Assembly (NCBI RefSeq): GCF_002288065.1
Contig: NZ_CP016773.1
Coordinates: 434,001 to 498,000 of the forward strand
Direction of reading: 5' to 3'
DNA: 64,000 nucleotides
Source: Candidatus Planktophila sulfonica
Lineage (GTDB): Bacteria; Actinomycetota; Actinomycetes; Nanopelagicales; Nanopelagicaceae
The position numbers and the translations under genes are program-made. The notes beneath the pieces were generated by a model. That model was not told where the DNA came from. It ran no database searches and worked only from the letters and a program-made list of their open reading frames with translations. Positions 1 through 8,758 of this stretch are shown here, one piece after another. How positions within the stretch are numbered: position 1 is the stretch's first letter; every line of letters begins with the position of its first letter.

Positions 1-62
1 ATGAAGTTTTTGAAGTTCCAGAGTCAGCTGTTAAGCAACTTCAACCAGGAATCAAAGTGTAA
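1..62 (+). CDS. 3' end of an upstream gene, product unknown
   Basis: Reading from base 3, an open frame runs to a TAA at 60-62 and ends in EVFEVPESAVKQLQPGIKV. The stop lies two bases before the ATG of the NERD helicase, the spacing expected of an operon, so this is probably the last part of another gene of the same defence operon. Only about 19 residues are visible, too few to assign a family. A DISARM accessory helicase or DrmE-like protein would fit the position, but that is only a guess. Confidence 0.5.
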   Translation, partial: EVFEVPESAVKQLQPGIKV

Positions 63-64
63 TC

Positions 65-1756
65 ATGGCCAGAATGATTCCAAATTACTGCATAACTACT
101 TCCCCCGGTGAGAAGCAGCTATATAAGCTTTTGCGTGACGATCCTTTAACAAAAGATTGGGTTGTGCTTCATTCGCTTCATATTGCGAATCATGTGAGTA
201 AGGCAAAGGGTGAAGCAGATTTTGTGCTACTCATTCCAAAATATGGCATCGCTATTCTTGAAGTGAAGAGCCATAAAACTGTAAGCGTGAGTTCTGGAAG
301 CTGGTATCTTGGAAGCGATAAGACGGCACACGAAAGCCCTTTTGTGCAATCAGAAAGAGCGATGTTTTCAATACGAGAACGGTTGCATGAGAGGGTATCT
401 TTTTCAAAAAACGTAACATTTTTGAACTTTTGCTGGTTTACTGAAGTTCCTTTTCCCAGAGAAAGTACTTTCGAATGGCAGGGCTGGCAAGTACTCAATA
501 GCCAAGATTTGGAAACCCCGATTGATTCCATCTTAAGTTCATTCAACTCAGGAATTGAGCATCTCAAGAATAAAATAAATTCCCAAATCGGTCATAACCC
601 GAGTTTTAATGAAGTTCAAATTTCAGCCGTGATTGATTGCCTTCGACCAGATTTTGAATATGCCATGAGTGAAAAGCAAGTTAGGTCACAGCGGAGAGCA
701 GAGTTGATAAAGTTTGTAGAGGATCAATATCAAGCATTGGATTTAATTTCTTCCATACCTCGGGTTATTTTCAAAGGTCCGGCAGGAACAGGAAAATCAC
801 TCTTAGCGATAGAGGTGGCTAGAAGGGCTTCTCTTGAAGGCAAGAAGGTAATGCTTCTCTGCTTCAACACATTACTAGCTGCATATTTAAGATCTCAGTA
901 TCAGAATCCAAATTTAGAGATATCAACCATTGATTCATTCGCCTACAGAATTGCTTCACTTGTAAACAAAGAGCCACTCCTAAAAAATCCAATAGAAGCT
1001 TTAAAGTCAATAGATTTTGATTCTCTTTCAGTACCGTTGGAGTCAAAAGTTGATCTACTAGTTATTGATGAGGCACAAGATACGTTGAATTCTAACTATT
1101 TCTCTCTCTTGAATTCATTGCTAGACAATGGTCTGAGTTCTGGCAGTTGGATTGCCTTTGGCGATTTTGATTCTCAACAAATTTATAACTCTGAAGATGG
1201 ATTGAAAGTTGTTATGGAAAGATTTGGGGACGTTCCTGTTGCTACCCTTAGCAAGAATTGTCGTAACGTAATCCAGATAGGGCACTTTGCTGAAGGCATA
1301 TTATCTTCTATGCCTAAGTGGAATTCGTTTCTGCGCACAAGTGATAATCCAAACCCAAGGCTCGTAACAATCCCTCCCGATACAGATATGGTTCCCATGC
1401 TTGATGATGTTATTAGTGAACTACGCAGTGAACATTTTTCATGGGACGAGATAATCATTTTATCTCCACTTGAAATTCCAAATCCGGCCGATTTGTTTCG
1501 TGATTCAAAGTATTCTGACAAATTTTCTGCAATCGATTCTAAACGGAGTGGGCAGATTGGCTTTTCTACGATAGGTAGATTTAAGGGTTTGGAATCATCG
1601 TGCGTAATTGCACTGGATCTTGAACAATTGAAAAACTGGTCTACAAAAAATGAACTTCTTTACATCCTGTTTACACGGGCTACTGATAGATTGGCAATTA
1701 TGGCCAATAATGAGGCAAGAGTGATGCTAGTTAAAACGGTAGGTTCATCAGGATGA
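65..1756 (+). CDS. NERD-domain nuclease fused to UvrD-like SF1 helicase
   Basis: 563 aa. Residues ~10-130 match a NERD nuclease-related domain: E50, D52 and the E66-V-K68 strand form the expected PD-(D/E)xK-like core. Residues ~230-550 form an SF1 helicase/ATPase: Walker A GPAGTGKS at 238-245, Walker B VIDEAQD around 333-339, a motif V-like RFKGLE around 505-510 and motif VI LFTRATDRL at 535-543. The family is linked to DNA processing and is frequent in phage-defence islands. The stop overlaps the next start as ATGA, so translation of the two genes is probably coupled. Its exact role is unknown; as first complete gene of a DISARM-like operon it could supply a nuclease that the missing DrmC would otherwise provide (inference). 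Confidence 0.85.
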   Translation: MARMIPNYCITTSPGEKQLYKLLRDDPLTKDWVVLHSLHIANHVSKAKGEADFVLLIPKYGIAILEVKSHKTVSVSSGSWYLGSDKTAHESPFVQSERAMFSIRERLHERVSFSKNVTFLNFCWFTEVPFPRESTFEWQGWQVLNSQDLETPIDSILSSFNSGIEHLKNKINSQIGHNPSFNEVQISAVIDCLRPDFEYAMSEKQVRSQRRAELIKFVEDQYQALDLISSIPRVIFKGPAGTGKSLLAIEVARRASLEGKKVMLLCFNTLLAAYLRSQYQNPNLEISTIDSFAYRIASLVNKEPLLKNPIEALKSIDFDSLSVPLESKVDLLVIDEAQDTLNSNYFSLLNSLLDNGLSSGSWIAFGDFDSQQIYNSEDGLKVVMERFGDVPVATLSKNCRNVIQIGHFAEGILSSMPKWNSFLRTSDNPNPRLVTIPPDTDMVPMLDDVISELRSEHFSWDEIIILSPLEIPNPADLFRDSKYSDKFSAIDSKRSGQIGFSTIGRFKGLESSCVIALDLEQLKNWSTKNELLYILFTRATDRLAIMANNEARVMLVKTVGSSG

Positions 1757-4700
1757 GCGAAGCAAAAGACAGCCAACGAGGGAAGATAATTGACTTTCTT
1801 TCCGGTGAAATTCTTGGTCCTAGAAATGAAGGAAAAAAACTCGATCTTTCTAAATCAGTAGTTTTCACATCTTGGGAGGAGAGCCATGGCCCTTGGATAG
1901 ATTCTGAAACAGGAGAAGAAGTCATACCCATAAAACCTCGAGACCGTTATGGATCGGGCGTGCTTGAGCCTGTTCATGGGAGTGCTCCGCGAATAACCGA
2001 AGAGGAGGGCGACACACCTGTGGAGGAGGATTTAACTTCTTCGGTGGGCGATAGTCCGGACATCGGCGATATGGAAAAACTTGAGACAAGACCTGCTGTC
2101 GGGTCTGACGAAAATAGAGATCATTTAGATATTGAAGTTCGATCGAACAAATCTTGGTTAAACCCAAGGACTATAGGAATTTCGTTTCTCATTAAGGATG
2201 CAAATAAAGGTCAGATTAGAGTTTTGATCTCAGGTGGAACTTATAGGCCTTTCGTTGTGGGTATCAAGCCAGGGGAGCCTAGCAAAAATGATTCAGAAGC
2301 CGCTGCGCCAAGCAGGGTCTATGAGAATACCTGGTACGTACGTCAGAGCTTTTCAAATACATTCGTTTTTGATTCAAGTGATTTACAGGAAGTTAAAGTG
2401 AAGGAGTTCCTTACTGGAAAATTGGTAGATAGCCAGGGAAGAAAACTCAATATCGAAGTGAAGTTACTTGTCCGACGAGAATCAGAAAGCAGATTTCTTT
2501 GCACACTTTCTTGTGTAAATCGATCAAGTATCGTTTCAGACGAGAATATCTTGTACCAAGCAAAATTAGTGGCGATGACGGAAGACGGGCCAAGTTTTGG
2601 ACCATATCCAGAGTCTGCGAGAGATTTTGAAATGGATTTAGATGACGAAAGTGCATTATTGCTATACAAGAATTATCCAACATTCGGTATTGGACACAAT
2701 GCAGGCGTTGAGTGGGATAGAGATCCTAAAGCAAGCATCATAAAGTTAACCTTGACTTCACTTCCTAAATTCGAAGCTCCTAGCATTACTCCGACCGTCT
2801 ATTTCGAAGACGGTTCAGAAGCAATAATTGATATGCGACTTATGGCGGATAAATCAAGAAAAGAAGAGGCTTTGGGCGAGTTAGAAAAACTTGTCTCTTC
2901 CTATTCAAATTGGATCTCTAATCAGGAGACTAAATCAAAGTCTGATCCTGACATTCTTCAGAAATACACAAAGTCTGCCAAATCTAATATTGAGGATTGC
3001 AGAAAAGCTTGCAGCCGCATGCTTAAAGGAATAGATTCATTGAGAAATAACCCCGAAGTATATGAAGCTTTTAGGTTAGCGAATTTCGCGATGCTTGAGC
3101 AGCAATATCGTTCAAGATTAGAGACCAGACAAATTAATTACTCGGGTCGGATTTCGATAAGTGGTAACAAGCCGAGCGAAGCTATACCCCCATCGGGTGG
3201 TCTTTGGAGACCGTTTCAGATTGCCTTCTTTTTGTCCGTGATTGAATCAAGCTCAAATGAGTTGAGTGAGGATCGTGACTTAGTTGACCTAATCTTCTTT
3301 CCGACAGGCGGTGGTAAAACGGAAGCTTACCTAGGTGTGGCAGCTTTTGTTATATTGCTTAAGCGAATGAAGGATTCAAATGATTCCGGCACTACAGTAT
3401 TAATGCGCTACACCTTGCGACTTTTAACTACGCAGCAATTCTTGAGAGCAGCCTCACTCATTTGTGCCCTAGAAAAAATTAGGCGGCAAAACGAAGAAAA
3501 ATTCGGTAAAACTCCTTTTTCAATTGGCGCCTGGCTTGGAGGAGTGGTTACCCCTAACTCAAACCAGAAAGCACTCACAGCACTTGCAGAAATGAAGAAG
3601 CGTGGAGAGGACGCACCAAATCCATTTCTACTATTGCGTTGCCCTTGGTGCGGAACTGCGATGGGTCCGGTAAAAAGTGATCTAAATTCAGGCCCAGATA
3701 AGAATTTCACGGCTGGCTATAAGATTTTAACGACTTCTCCAAAACAGTTTAAATTCCACTGCCCAGATCTTGAGTGTGACTTTGCAGGTGGCCTTCCATT
3801 AAATGTAATTGATGAGCAGATATATCAAAATCCACCCACGATTCTGATTGGCACAGTAGATAAATTTGCGCAGATGAGTTGGCAAGAGGGTGCGCGAAGC
3901 ATATTTGGACTTGGTGCTGACGGCCAAAGAATTTCCACGCCTCCAAGTCTAATTATTCAAGATGAATTTCACTTGATCTCAGGCCCACTCGGTTCTCTTG
4001 TCGGAATTTACGAAGGAGTAATCGAAGAATTGTGCACCATCGATATAGATGGTGTGAAAACACTGCCAAAAATTATTTCTTCTACGGCAACTATCCGAAG
4101 ATTTCGAGCTCAAGCGGAAGCGATATATGGAAGAAAGAAAGTTTCACTGTTTCCACCCCCATGTATTGATGCATCAGATTCATTCTTTGCGGTCTGGGAT
4201 CGTCACAAAGATGGAACTCTCAAGAATGGAAGAATGTATTTAGGGGTGAATGCACCAGGTCTTGGCTCTGTGCAATCAGCACAGGTCCGAGTTGGAGCTG
4301 CATTGGCTCAAGCGCCGATGGGTATAGATAATGACGAGGAACGAGATCCTTGGTGGACAAACTTATGGTTCTTCAACAGCATCAGGGAACTTTCAAATAC
4401 AGTGTCACTGTTTCAGAGTGATATACCAAATTATTTGAAGGACATGAAGCGAAGATATGGCCATCAGAGTCGCCACTTAAATGTAATAAACGAGTTAACG
4501 AGCCGTCGCCAAAGCCACGAGCTGCCCAAAATCCTGAGAGAACTCGAGGAACCCTATCGTGGGATTGCAGAGCCATCCCAGCGTGGGATTTGGGATGCTT
4601 GCTTAGCATCAAACATCATTGAGGTTGGAATCGATATTAATAGGTTGTCTCTCATGACGATTGTCAGTCAGCCAAAATCCACGGCCCAGTACATTCAGGT

Positions 4701-5271
4701 TTCAGGTCGTGTGGGAAGAGATCCTTTACGTAAACCAGGGTTAGTTGTAACGATATACACGAGTAATAGACCAAGAGACTTATCGCACTTTGAACATTTC
4801 CGGTCTTATCATGAAAAACTCTACGCACAGGTCGAACCTACAAGCGTTACCCCGTTCTCCGCACCCGTAATAAAACGCGCTTTAAGAGGCGCTGCAGTGT
4901 CATATTTGAGAATGGTGATTCCAATGGGGACTCCTCCCAAGGAAGTAGACACGCGAAAACTTGTATTCATTTTGACTCAATTACGCACTAGAGCTGACAG
5001 GTTGAATTTGTCTTCCGATGACTTAAAAATTCTCGATGCAGAAATCCAACTCATTTTGAAAGAATGGAATGTATACAGAGCTGATGAATGGGGTGCGCAA
5101 GAGGGATCGCCAAATGGCTTGCTCGCCGCGCCCAGTGAAGACAAAAATATAACTGGTTACCGCTGGGTCATACCTGTTTCTATGCGTAACGTAGATGCCA
5201 GCGTTGAATTAGAAATTTCCAGAAAATACAGACTCGCCCAGATGAATGACGAGGAACCAATCAGTGTCTAA
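1753..5271 (+). CDS. drmA: DrmA-like SF2 helicase of a DISARM-like system
   Basis: 1172 aa, close to the usual DrmA size. The N-terminal ~500 residues have no motif I recognise. The helicase core has Walker A PTGGGKT near residues 516-523, a DEFH motif II at 737-740 and motif VI QVSGRVGR near 980-988. Between motifs I and II lies a zinc-finger-like insert, CPWC near 630 and CPDLEC near 670. In DISARM, DrmA is the helicase that works with DrmB in recognising invading DNA. It starts inside the upstream stop codon and overlaps the DUF1998 gene by 26 bp. The split helicase/DUF1998 arrangement argues against Druantia DruE, where the two are fused. Family-level assignment is strong; the exact DISARM subtype is inference. 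Confidence 0.82.
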   Translation: MSEAKDSQRGKIIDFLSGEILGPRNEGKKLDLSKSVVFTSWEESHGPWIDSETGEEVIPIKPRDRYGSGVLEPVHGSAPRITEEEGDTPVEEDLTSSVGDSPDIGDMEKLETRPAVGSDENRDHLDIEVRSNKSWLNPRTIGISFLIKDANKGQIRVLISGGTYRPFVVGIKPGEPSKNDSEAAAPSRVYENTWYVRQSFSNTFVFDSSDLQEVKVKEFLTGKLVDSQGRKLNIEVKLLVRRESESRFLCTLSCVNRSSIVSDENILYQAKLVAMTEDGPSFGPYPESARDFEMDLDDESALLLYKNYPTFGIGHNAGVEWDRDPKASIIKLTLTSLPKFEAPSITPTVYFEDGSEAIIDMRLMADKSRKEEALGELEKLVSSYSNWISNQETKSKSDPDILQKYTKSAKSNIEDCRKACSRMLKGIDSLRNNPEVYEAFRLANFAMLEQQYRSRLETRQINYSGRISISGNKPSEAIPPSGGLWRPFQIAFFLSVIESSSNELSEDRDLVDLIFFPTGGGKTEAYLGVAAFVILLKRMKDSNDSGTTVLMRYTLRLLTTQQFLRAASLICALEKIRRQNEEKFGKTPFSIGAWLGGVVTPNSNQKALTALAEMKKRGEDAPNPFLLLRCPWCGTAMGPVKSDLNSGPDKNFTAGYKILTTSPKQFKFHCPDLECDFAGGLPLNVIDEQIYQNPPTILIGTVDKFAQMSWQEGARSIFGLGADGQRISTPPSLIIQDEFHLISGPLGSLVGIYEGVIEELCTIDIDGVKTLPKIISSTATIRRFRAQAEAIYGRKKVSLFPPPCIDASDSFFAVWDRHKDGTLKNGRMYLGVNAPGLGSVQSAQVRVGAALAQAPMGIDNDEERDPWWTNLWFFNSIRELSNTVSLFQSDIPNYLKDMKRRYGHQSRHLNVINELTSRRQSHELPKILRELEEPYRGIAEPSQRGIWDACLASNIIEVGIDINRLSLMTIVSQPKSTAQYIQVSGRVGRDPLRKPGLVVTIYTSNRPRDLSHFEHFRSYHEKLYAQVEPTSVTPFSAPVIKRALRGAAVSYLRMVIPMGTPPKEVDTRKLVFILTQLRTRADRLNLSSDDLKILDAEIQLILKEWNVYRADEWGAQEGSPNGLLAAPSEDKNITGYRWVIPVSMRNVDASVELEISRKYRLAQMNDEEPISV

Positions 5272-7147
5272 TTTCAATAATCAACTCCGGAGAGAACAAC
5301 TCATAACACCCTTCGGTGTGGGTGCAATGACTGTTTTGCCAGATGGAATGAGCATAATAATGGCAGGTACAGACCATTGGTTTGGAAACGATGGTGGGGT
5401 ACTGAAGTCAGAGTGCGAAATTGATGATTGGCGGTTATCTGGAAGACTAGGCGTTAAACATCTTTATAGCCCGCCAACCGTAAAATCTAACGACGGACAA
5501 ATGTTTGTAAGAGGAAGATTACCTGATCCGAAGGTTCCGGTTCTTAGGTTTCCTACTTGGTACTTCTGTAAGTATTGCAGCCGAATGGAGAAAAAAGAAC
5601 TAGATTTTTTTGGACCTTTGAGATGCCCTAATACAAGTCACTTAGAAAAAGGCATGAGACCGCCAGTTATGTTTCAGGTCCCATATGTTGTTATGTGTAA
5701 GAGCGGCCATTTAGATGACTTTCCTTGGCGAGAATGGGCTCATCGATCTGCAAGCATTACTTGTATGGGAGTGTTGAGGTTTGCTCCATCAGGGAATTCA
5801 AATCCACAAGGTACGAGAGTTTATTGCGACAGTTGCAAAGCATCACGAAATCTGGAATTCATAACTTCAGAACGAAATGGGCGTACCTACCTATCAACTG
5901 CACTAGAAAAAGGAGAAGAATTTCTTTGTAGTGGAAGAAGGCCTTGGCTTGGTGATAGCAGCGATGCAAAAGAAACCTGTGCAAATGACATTAGAGGTTC
6001 ATTCCGAGGCTCCTCTAACCTTTACTTTTCTTTAGTAGAGACGTCGCTGTACGTACCGCAAAGCTCAAGTAATGTTCCTGAAGAATTACTGGAATTACTC
6101 TCGCGCACCTATATGAACGCTTGCAAAATTTTGGCTAATGGTGATTCAGTCATGGCATCTTCTATGGCTCGACAAATTGACTTACAAAATAATGGTGGCT
6201 TAAAGAGTTATACCGACGAAGAAGTAATTGCGGCTTATGATGATATTTTTGGATTGAATGGTGCAACAGATTTCGCAAGAGATCAATCAAGAGAATCCTA
6301 CTTGCGAATGGAGTACGAACTATTCCAAAGTACATTTGAGAATGATCGTTTACGAATTCAAGAATCAAGCACTCCTTATTCAGAAACAGTCTCTAGATAT
6401 TTTGATTCGATAAAATTGGTTCCAGTGCTTGTAGAAACCTCAGCTCTTTGGGGATTTACCAGATATGAATCTAACCCATCCCTTTCATTTGAGGATGGCC
6501 GAAAAATGCTTGCTCTAAATCCAAGTTCTTCTTTTGCACCGGATTCATGGCTTCCTGCTAAACAAACTAAGGGAGAGGGCATCTATCTTCAATTTTCCGA
6601 TGCTCTATTGAAAAAATGGGAAAGTCGTCAAAGTGTAATTTCGAGAGTTTCTAAATTTACTAACACAGAGTTTTCAGATTCATTCCGATCGGTGCAACTT
6701 TCCCCTAGATACGCAATGATTCATACATTTTCACATTTGCTTATTAAGCAATTAGTTTTTTACTGTGGTTATAGCCAAGCAAGTTTGAAAGAGAGGCTAT
6801 ATGTGAGCGATGGGGATCAAAGCATGTCAGGACTTTTGATCTATACAGCTTCAGGAGATTCTGAAGGAACGCTTGGTGGTCTTGTGAGAATGGGAAAGCC
6901 TGGGTTCCTAGAACAGATCATCGAACAGGCTCTTCGTGAGGCGGAATGGTGTTCGAATGATCCAGTCTGTTCTGAAAGTGGTGAAGTTCAAGAAGATGGG
7001 GATGTCATAAATCGGCTCTCAGCCTGCTATGCGTGTGGCTTAATCCCGGAAACAGCATGTGAATCATTTAATCTTTTCTTGGATCGTTCACTAATTGTGG
7101 GCGAACTTTTAGCCCAAGATTTATCTTTCTTCCAGATCTCGCGGTAA
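5246..7147 (+). CDS. drmB: DrmB-like DUF1998 protein
   Basis: 633 aa. The start RREQLITPFGVGA is typical of DrmB. Cysteine pairs include CKYC near residue 110, and a characteristic CKSGHLDDFPWREW segment lies near 151-164. The C-terminal third is a DUF1998 domain: HTFSHLLIKQL near 493, a following LLIYTASGDSEGTLGGL stretch, and CYACGLIPETAC near 595. DrmB pairs with the DrmA helicase in DISARM. The frame opens at ATG 5246 inside drmA; a GTG at 5261 is an alternative start. It is probably translationally coupled to the helicase gene. Composition is AT-rich like its neighbours. Confidence 0.82.
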   Translation: MTRNQSVSNFNNQLRREQLITPFGVGAMTVLPDGMSIIMAGTDHWFGNDGGVLKSECEIDDWRLSGRLGVKHLYSPPTVKSNDGQMFVRGRLPDPKVPVLRFPTWYFCKYCSRMEKKELDFFGPLRCPNTSHLEKGMRPPVMFQVPYVVMCKSGHLDDFPWREWAHRSASITCMGVLRFAPSGNSNPQGTRVYCDSCKASRNLEFITSERNGRTYLSTALEKGEEFLCSGRRPWLGDSSDAKETCANDIRGSFRGSSNLYFSLVETSLYVPQSSSNVPEELLELLSRTYMNACKILANGDSVMASSMARQIDLQNNGGLKSYTDEEVIAAYDDIFGLNGATDFARDQSRESYLRMEYELFQSTFENDRLRIQESSTPYSETVSRYFDSIKLVPVLVETSALWGFTRYESNPSLSFEDGRKMLALNPSSSFAPDSWLPAKQTKGEGIYLQFSDALLKKWESRQSVISRVSKFTNTEFSDSFRSVQLSPRYAMIHTFSHLLIKQLVFYCGYSQASLKERLYVSDGDQSMSGLLIYTASGDSEGTLGGLVRMGKPGFLEQIIEQALREAEWCSNDPVCSESGEVQEDGDVINRLSACYACGLIPETACESFNLFLDRSLIVGELLAQDLSFFQISR

Positions 7148-7198
7148 GCCGACGGGGCGCAGTCCATGCTTGTCAGTGGTGGCAGATAATCTCTTGAT

Positions 7199-7396
7199 AT
7201 GAGAAAAGTATGTCCAAAATGTGGGTCAAAGAGCGGAATCCGGGAAATCATCTACGGGCTTCCAGATGAGCCTAGTGACGACTCCAAATTTGTACTTGGG
7301 GGCTGCAGTATTTCTGATCAAGACCCAACTTCGACTTGTATTGAGTGTGGGCGGGAGGGTGATTATGAGGATCTCGCCCGTGTTTTTAGAAGCTGA
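7199..7396 (+). CDS. small double-CxxC zinc-ribbon protein
   Basis: 65 aa. Two cysteine pairs, CPKC at residues 5-8 and CIEC near 47-50, should bind one zinc. The middle carries an IIYGLPDEP segment and a GGCSIS turn; the pattern CPKCGS...EIIYGLP recurs in small uncharacterised zinc-ribbon proteins. It sits between drmB and the methyltransferase on the same strand, 51 bp after drmB, with no strong ribosome site. An overlapping 96-residue frame at 7221-7511 lacks any such motif. Function unknown; a DNA- or protein-binding adaptor for the island is possible. Confidence 0.65.
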   Translation: MRKVCPKCGSKSGIREIIYGLPDEPSDDSKFVLGGCSISDQDPTSTCIECGREGDYEDLARVFRS

Positions 7397-7504
7397 TATG
7401 CGGAGTCAAACTCTTTACACCAAAGAATTTTCCCAGAATCGACGTTTTATCCTGGATTTTTTGACTAGAAGTTGGAATACTCCGAACATAATAGAGGAGC
7501 TAAA

Positions 7505-8758
7505 TTGTTGACAGTAGTTGATTTGTTTGCCGGATGCGGTGGCCTTTCCCTTGGGCTCGAGCAGGCTGGTTTTGAAACAGTATTTGTTAATGAGTTACAT
7601 CCTGATGCGATGAAAACATTTGTGATGAATCGGCCGAATTCGCCGATACAAAATACCAAGTACCAAGTTTTAGATATTTTGAAGCTAACGCGAAAAAAAG
7701 CTGATTTAACATCGCTTGCCGCACACCTCAATAAACAATATAAGGGGATTGATTTAGTTGTTGGTGGGCCACCCTGTCAGGGTTTTAGTGGAATAGGACA
7801 CCGTCGCACGTTTGAAGTTACGAAAGAAGACATTCCGACCAATTACCTCTATCGTGAAATGGCTAAAGTCGTAGCTGAGATCGCACCTAAAGCGTTTGTT
7901 TTTGAAAATGTACGAGGATTGCTTACATCCAGATGGACGCCGGAAGGCGAGAAGGGCGAGATTTGGAAAGATGTCTTAAAAACTTTTAGCAGAATTACCG
8001 TAAAAGTAAATGGAAAGACTCTTTCTTACCAAATCGGATATGAATTGGTGTATGCGAAGGACTATGGTGTCCCACAAAATCGCCCAAGAATTGTCATGAT
8101 AGGTATTCGAGAAGATATCCCTGTTGCCACTAGTTCGAAACTAGTTGGCAATGGCTTGCTCCCTCAACCAACGGGTGGCGCACCTGATCCATATGACTTG
8201 CTCTCGGATCTCGTCGATCCCAAATGGGTCCCAGGTGGGTCAACTCTGATTTATCCGAAGGAAGCACGTAGCGCTTTCCAAAAGTTACTGAGAGATGACC
8301 CAATTACAGGGAAGATCCTCGCCAAAGGTTCTCCGATTAGTGATCATGTGTATTCAAACCACTCTGAGCTTGTAATGAAGAAATTTCAATACATGATTGA
8401 GCATGATGGCAATATCGCTGCCTCGATGAAGACTAAGAAATTTGCACAGAGATTATTGCCAGAGAAGTGGGGCCCAGGAGGGCCTAATATAACCGCAACT
8501 TCACTTCCGGATGACTATGTTCATTTCTCACAACCAAGAGTACTGACTGTAAGAGAATGGGCACGTCTTCAAACTTTTCCTGATTGGTATCAATTCAATG
8601 GAAAGCGAACCACTGGAGGCAGAAGGCGTGCTGGAGACCTTGAGGTGGGAGACTGGACGCGAGATCTTCCGAAGTACACACAAATCGGAAATGCCGTTCC
8701 TGTCCTACTTGGTGAAGCAATAGGAAATCATTTGAAAAAAATATTGGGAGTTAAATAG
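7505..8758 (+). CDS. DNA (cytosine-5) methyltransferase
   Basis: 417 aa from TTG 7505, chosen because GAGGAG lies at 7494-7499 with a 5-nt spacer and because the protein then begins just before motif I; a TTG at 7472 adds 11 residues with no ribosome site. All C5-methyltransferase motifs are present: DLFAGCGGLSLG (I), GGPPCQGFSG with catalytic Cys ~91 (IV), FENVRG (VI), QNRPRIVMIG (VIII), REWARLQTFP (IX) and QIGNAVP (X). The enzyme should be active. It can be the modifying enzyme of the DISARM-like operon (DrmMII position) and also the partner of the convergent MvaI/BcnI-type endonuclease. The two genes overlap by 8 bp at their 3' ends. Confidence 0.93.
   Translation: MLTVVDLFAGCGGLSLGLEQAGFETVFVNELHPDAMKTFVMNRPNSPIQNTKYQVLDILKLTRKKADLTSLAAHLNKQYKGIDLVVGGPPCQGFSGIGHRRTFEVTKEDIPTNYLYREMAKVVAEIAPKAFVFENVRGLLTSRWTPEGEKGEIWKDVLKTFSRITVKVNGKTLSYQIGYELVYAKDYGVPQNRPRIVMIGIREDIPVATSSKLVGNGLLPQPTGGAPDPYDLLSDLVDPKWVPGGSTLIYPKEARSAFQKLLRDDPITGKILAKGSPISDHVYSNHSELVMKKFQYMIEHDGNIAASMKTKKFAQRLLPEKWGPGGPNITATSLPDDYVHFSQPRVLTVREWARLQTFPDWYQFNGKRTTGGRRRAGDLEVGDWTRDLPKYTQIGNAVPVLLGEAIGNHLKKILGVK

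Noticed and set aside
1753-7147. Druantia instead of DISARM
   Set aside because: Druantia's DruE is one very large helicase with DUF1998 included; here helicase and DUF1998 are separate proteins of DrmA and DrmB size.
7221-7511. A 96-codon frame overlapping the zinc-ribbon gene and the methyltransferase start
   Set aside because: No motif, and it overlaps the better-supported CxxC protein and the GAGGAG/TTG start of the methyltransferase.
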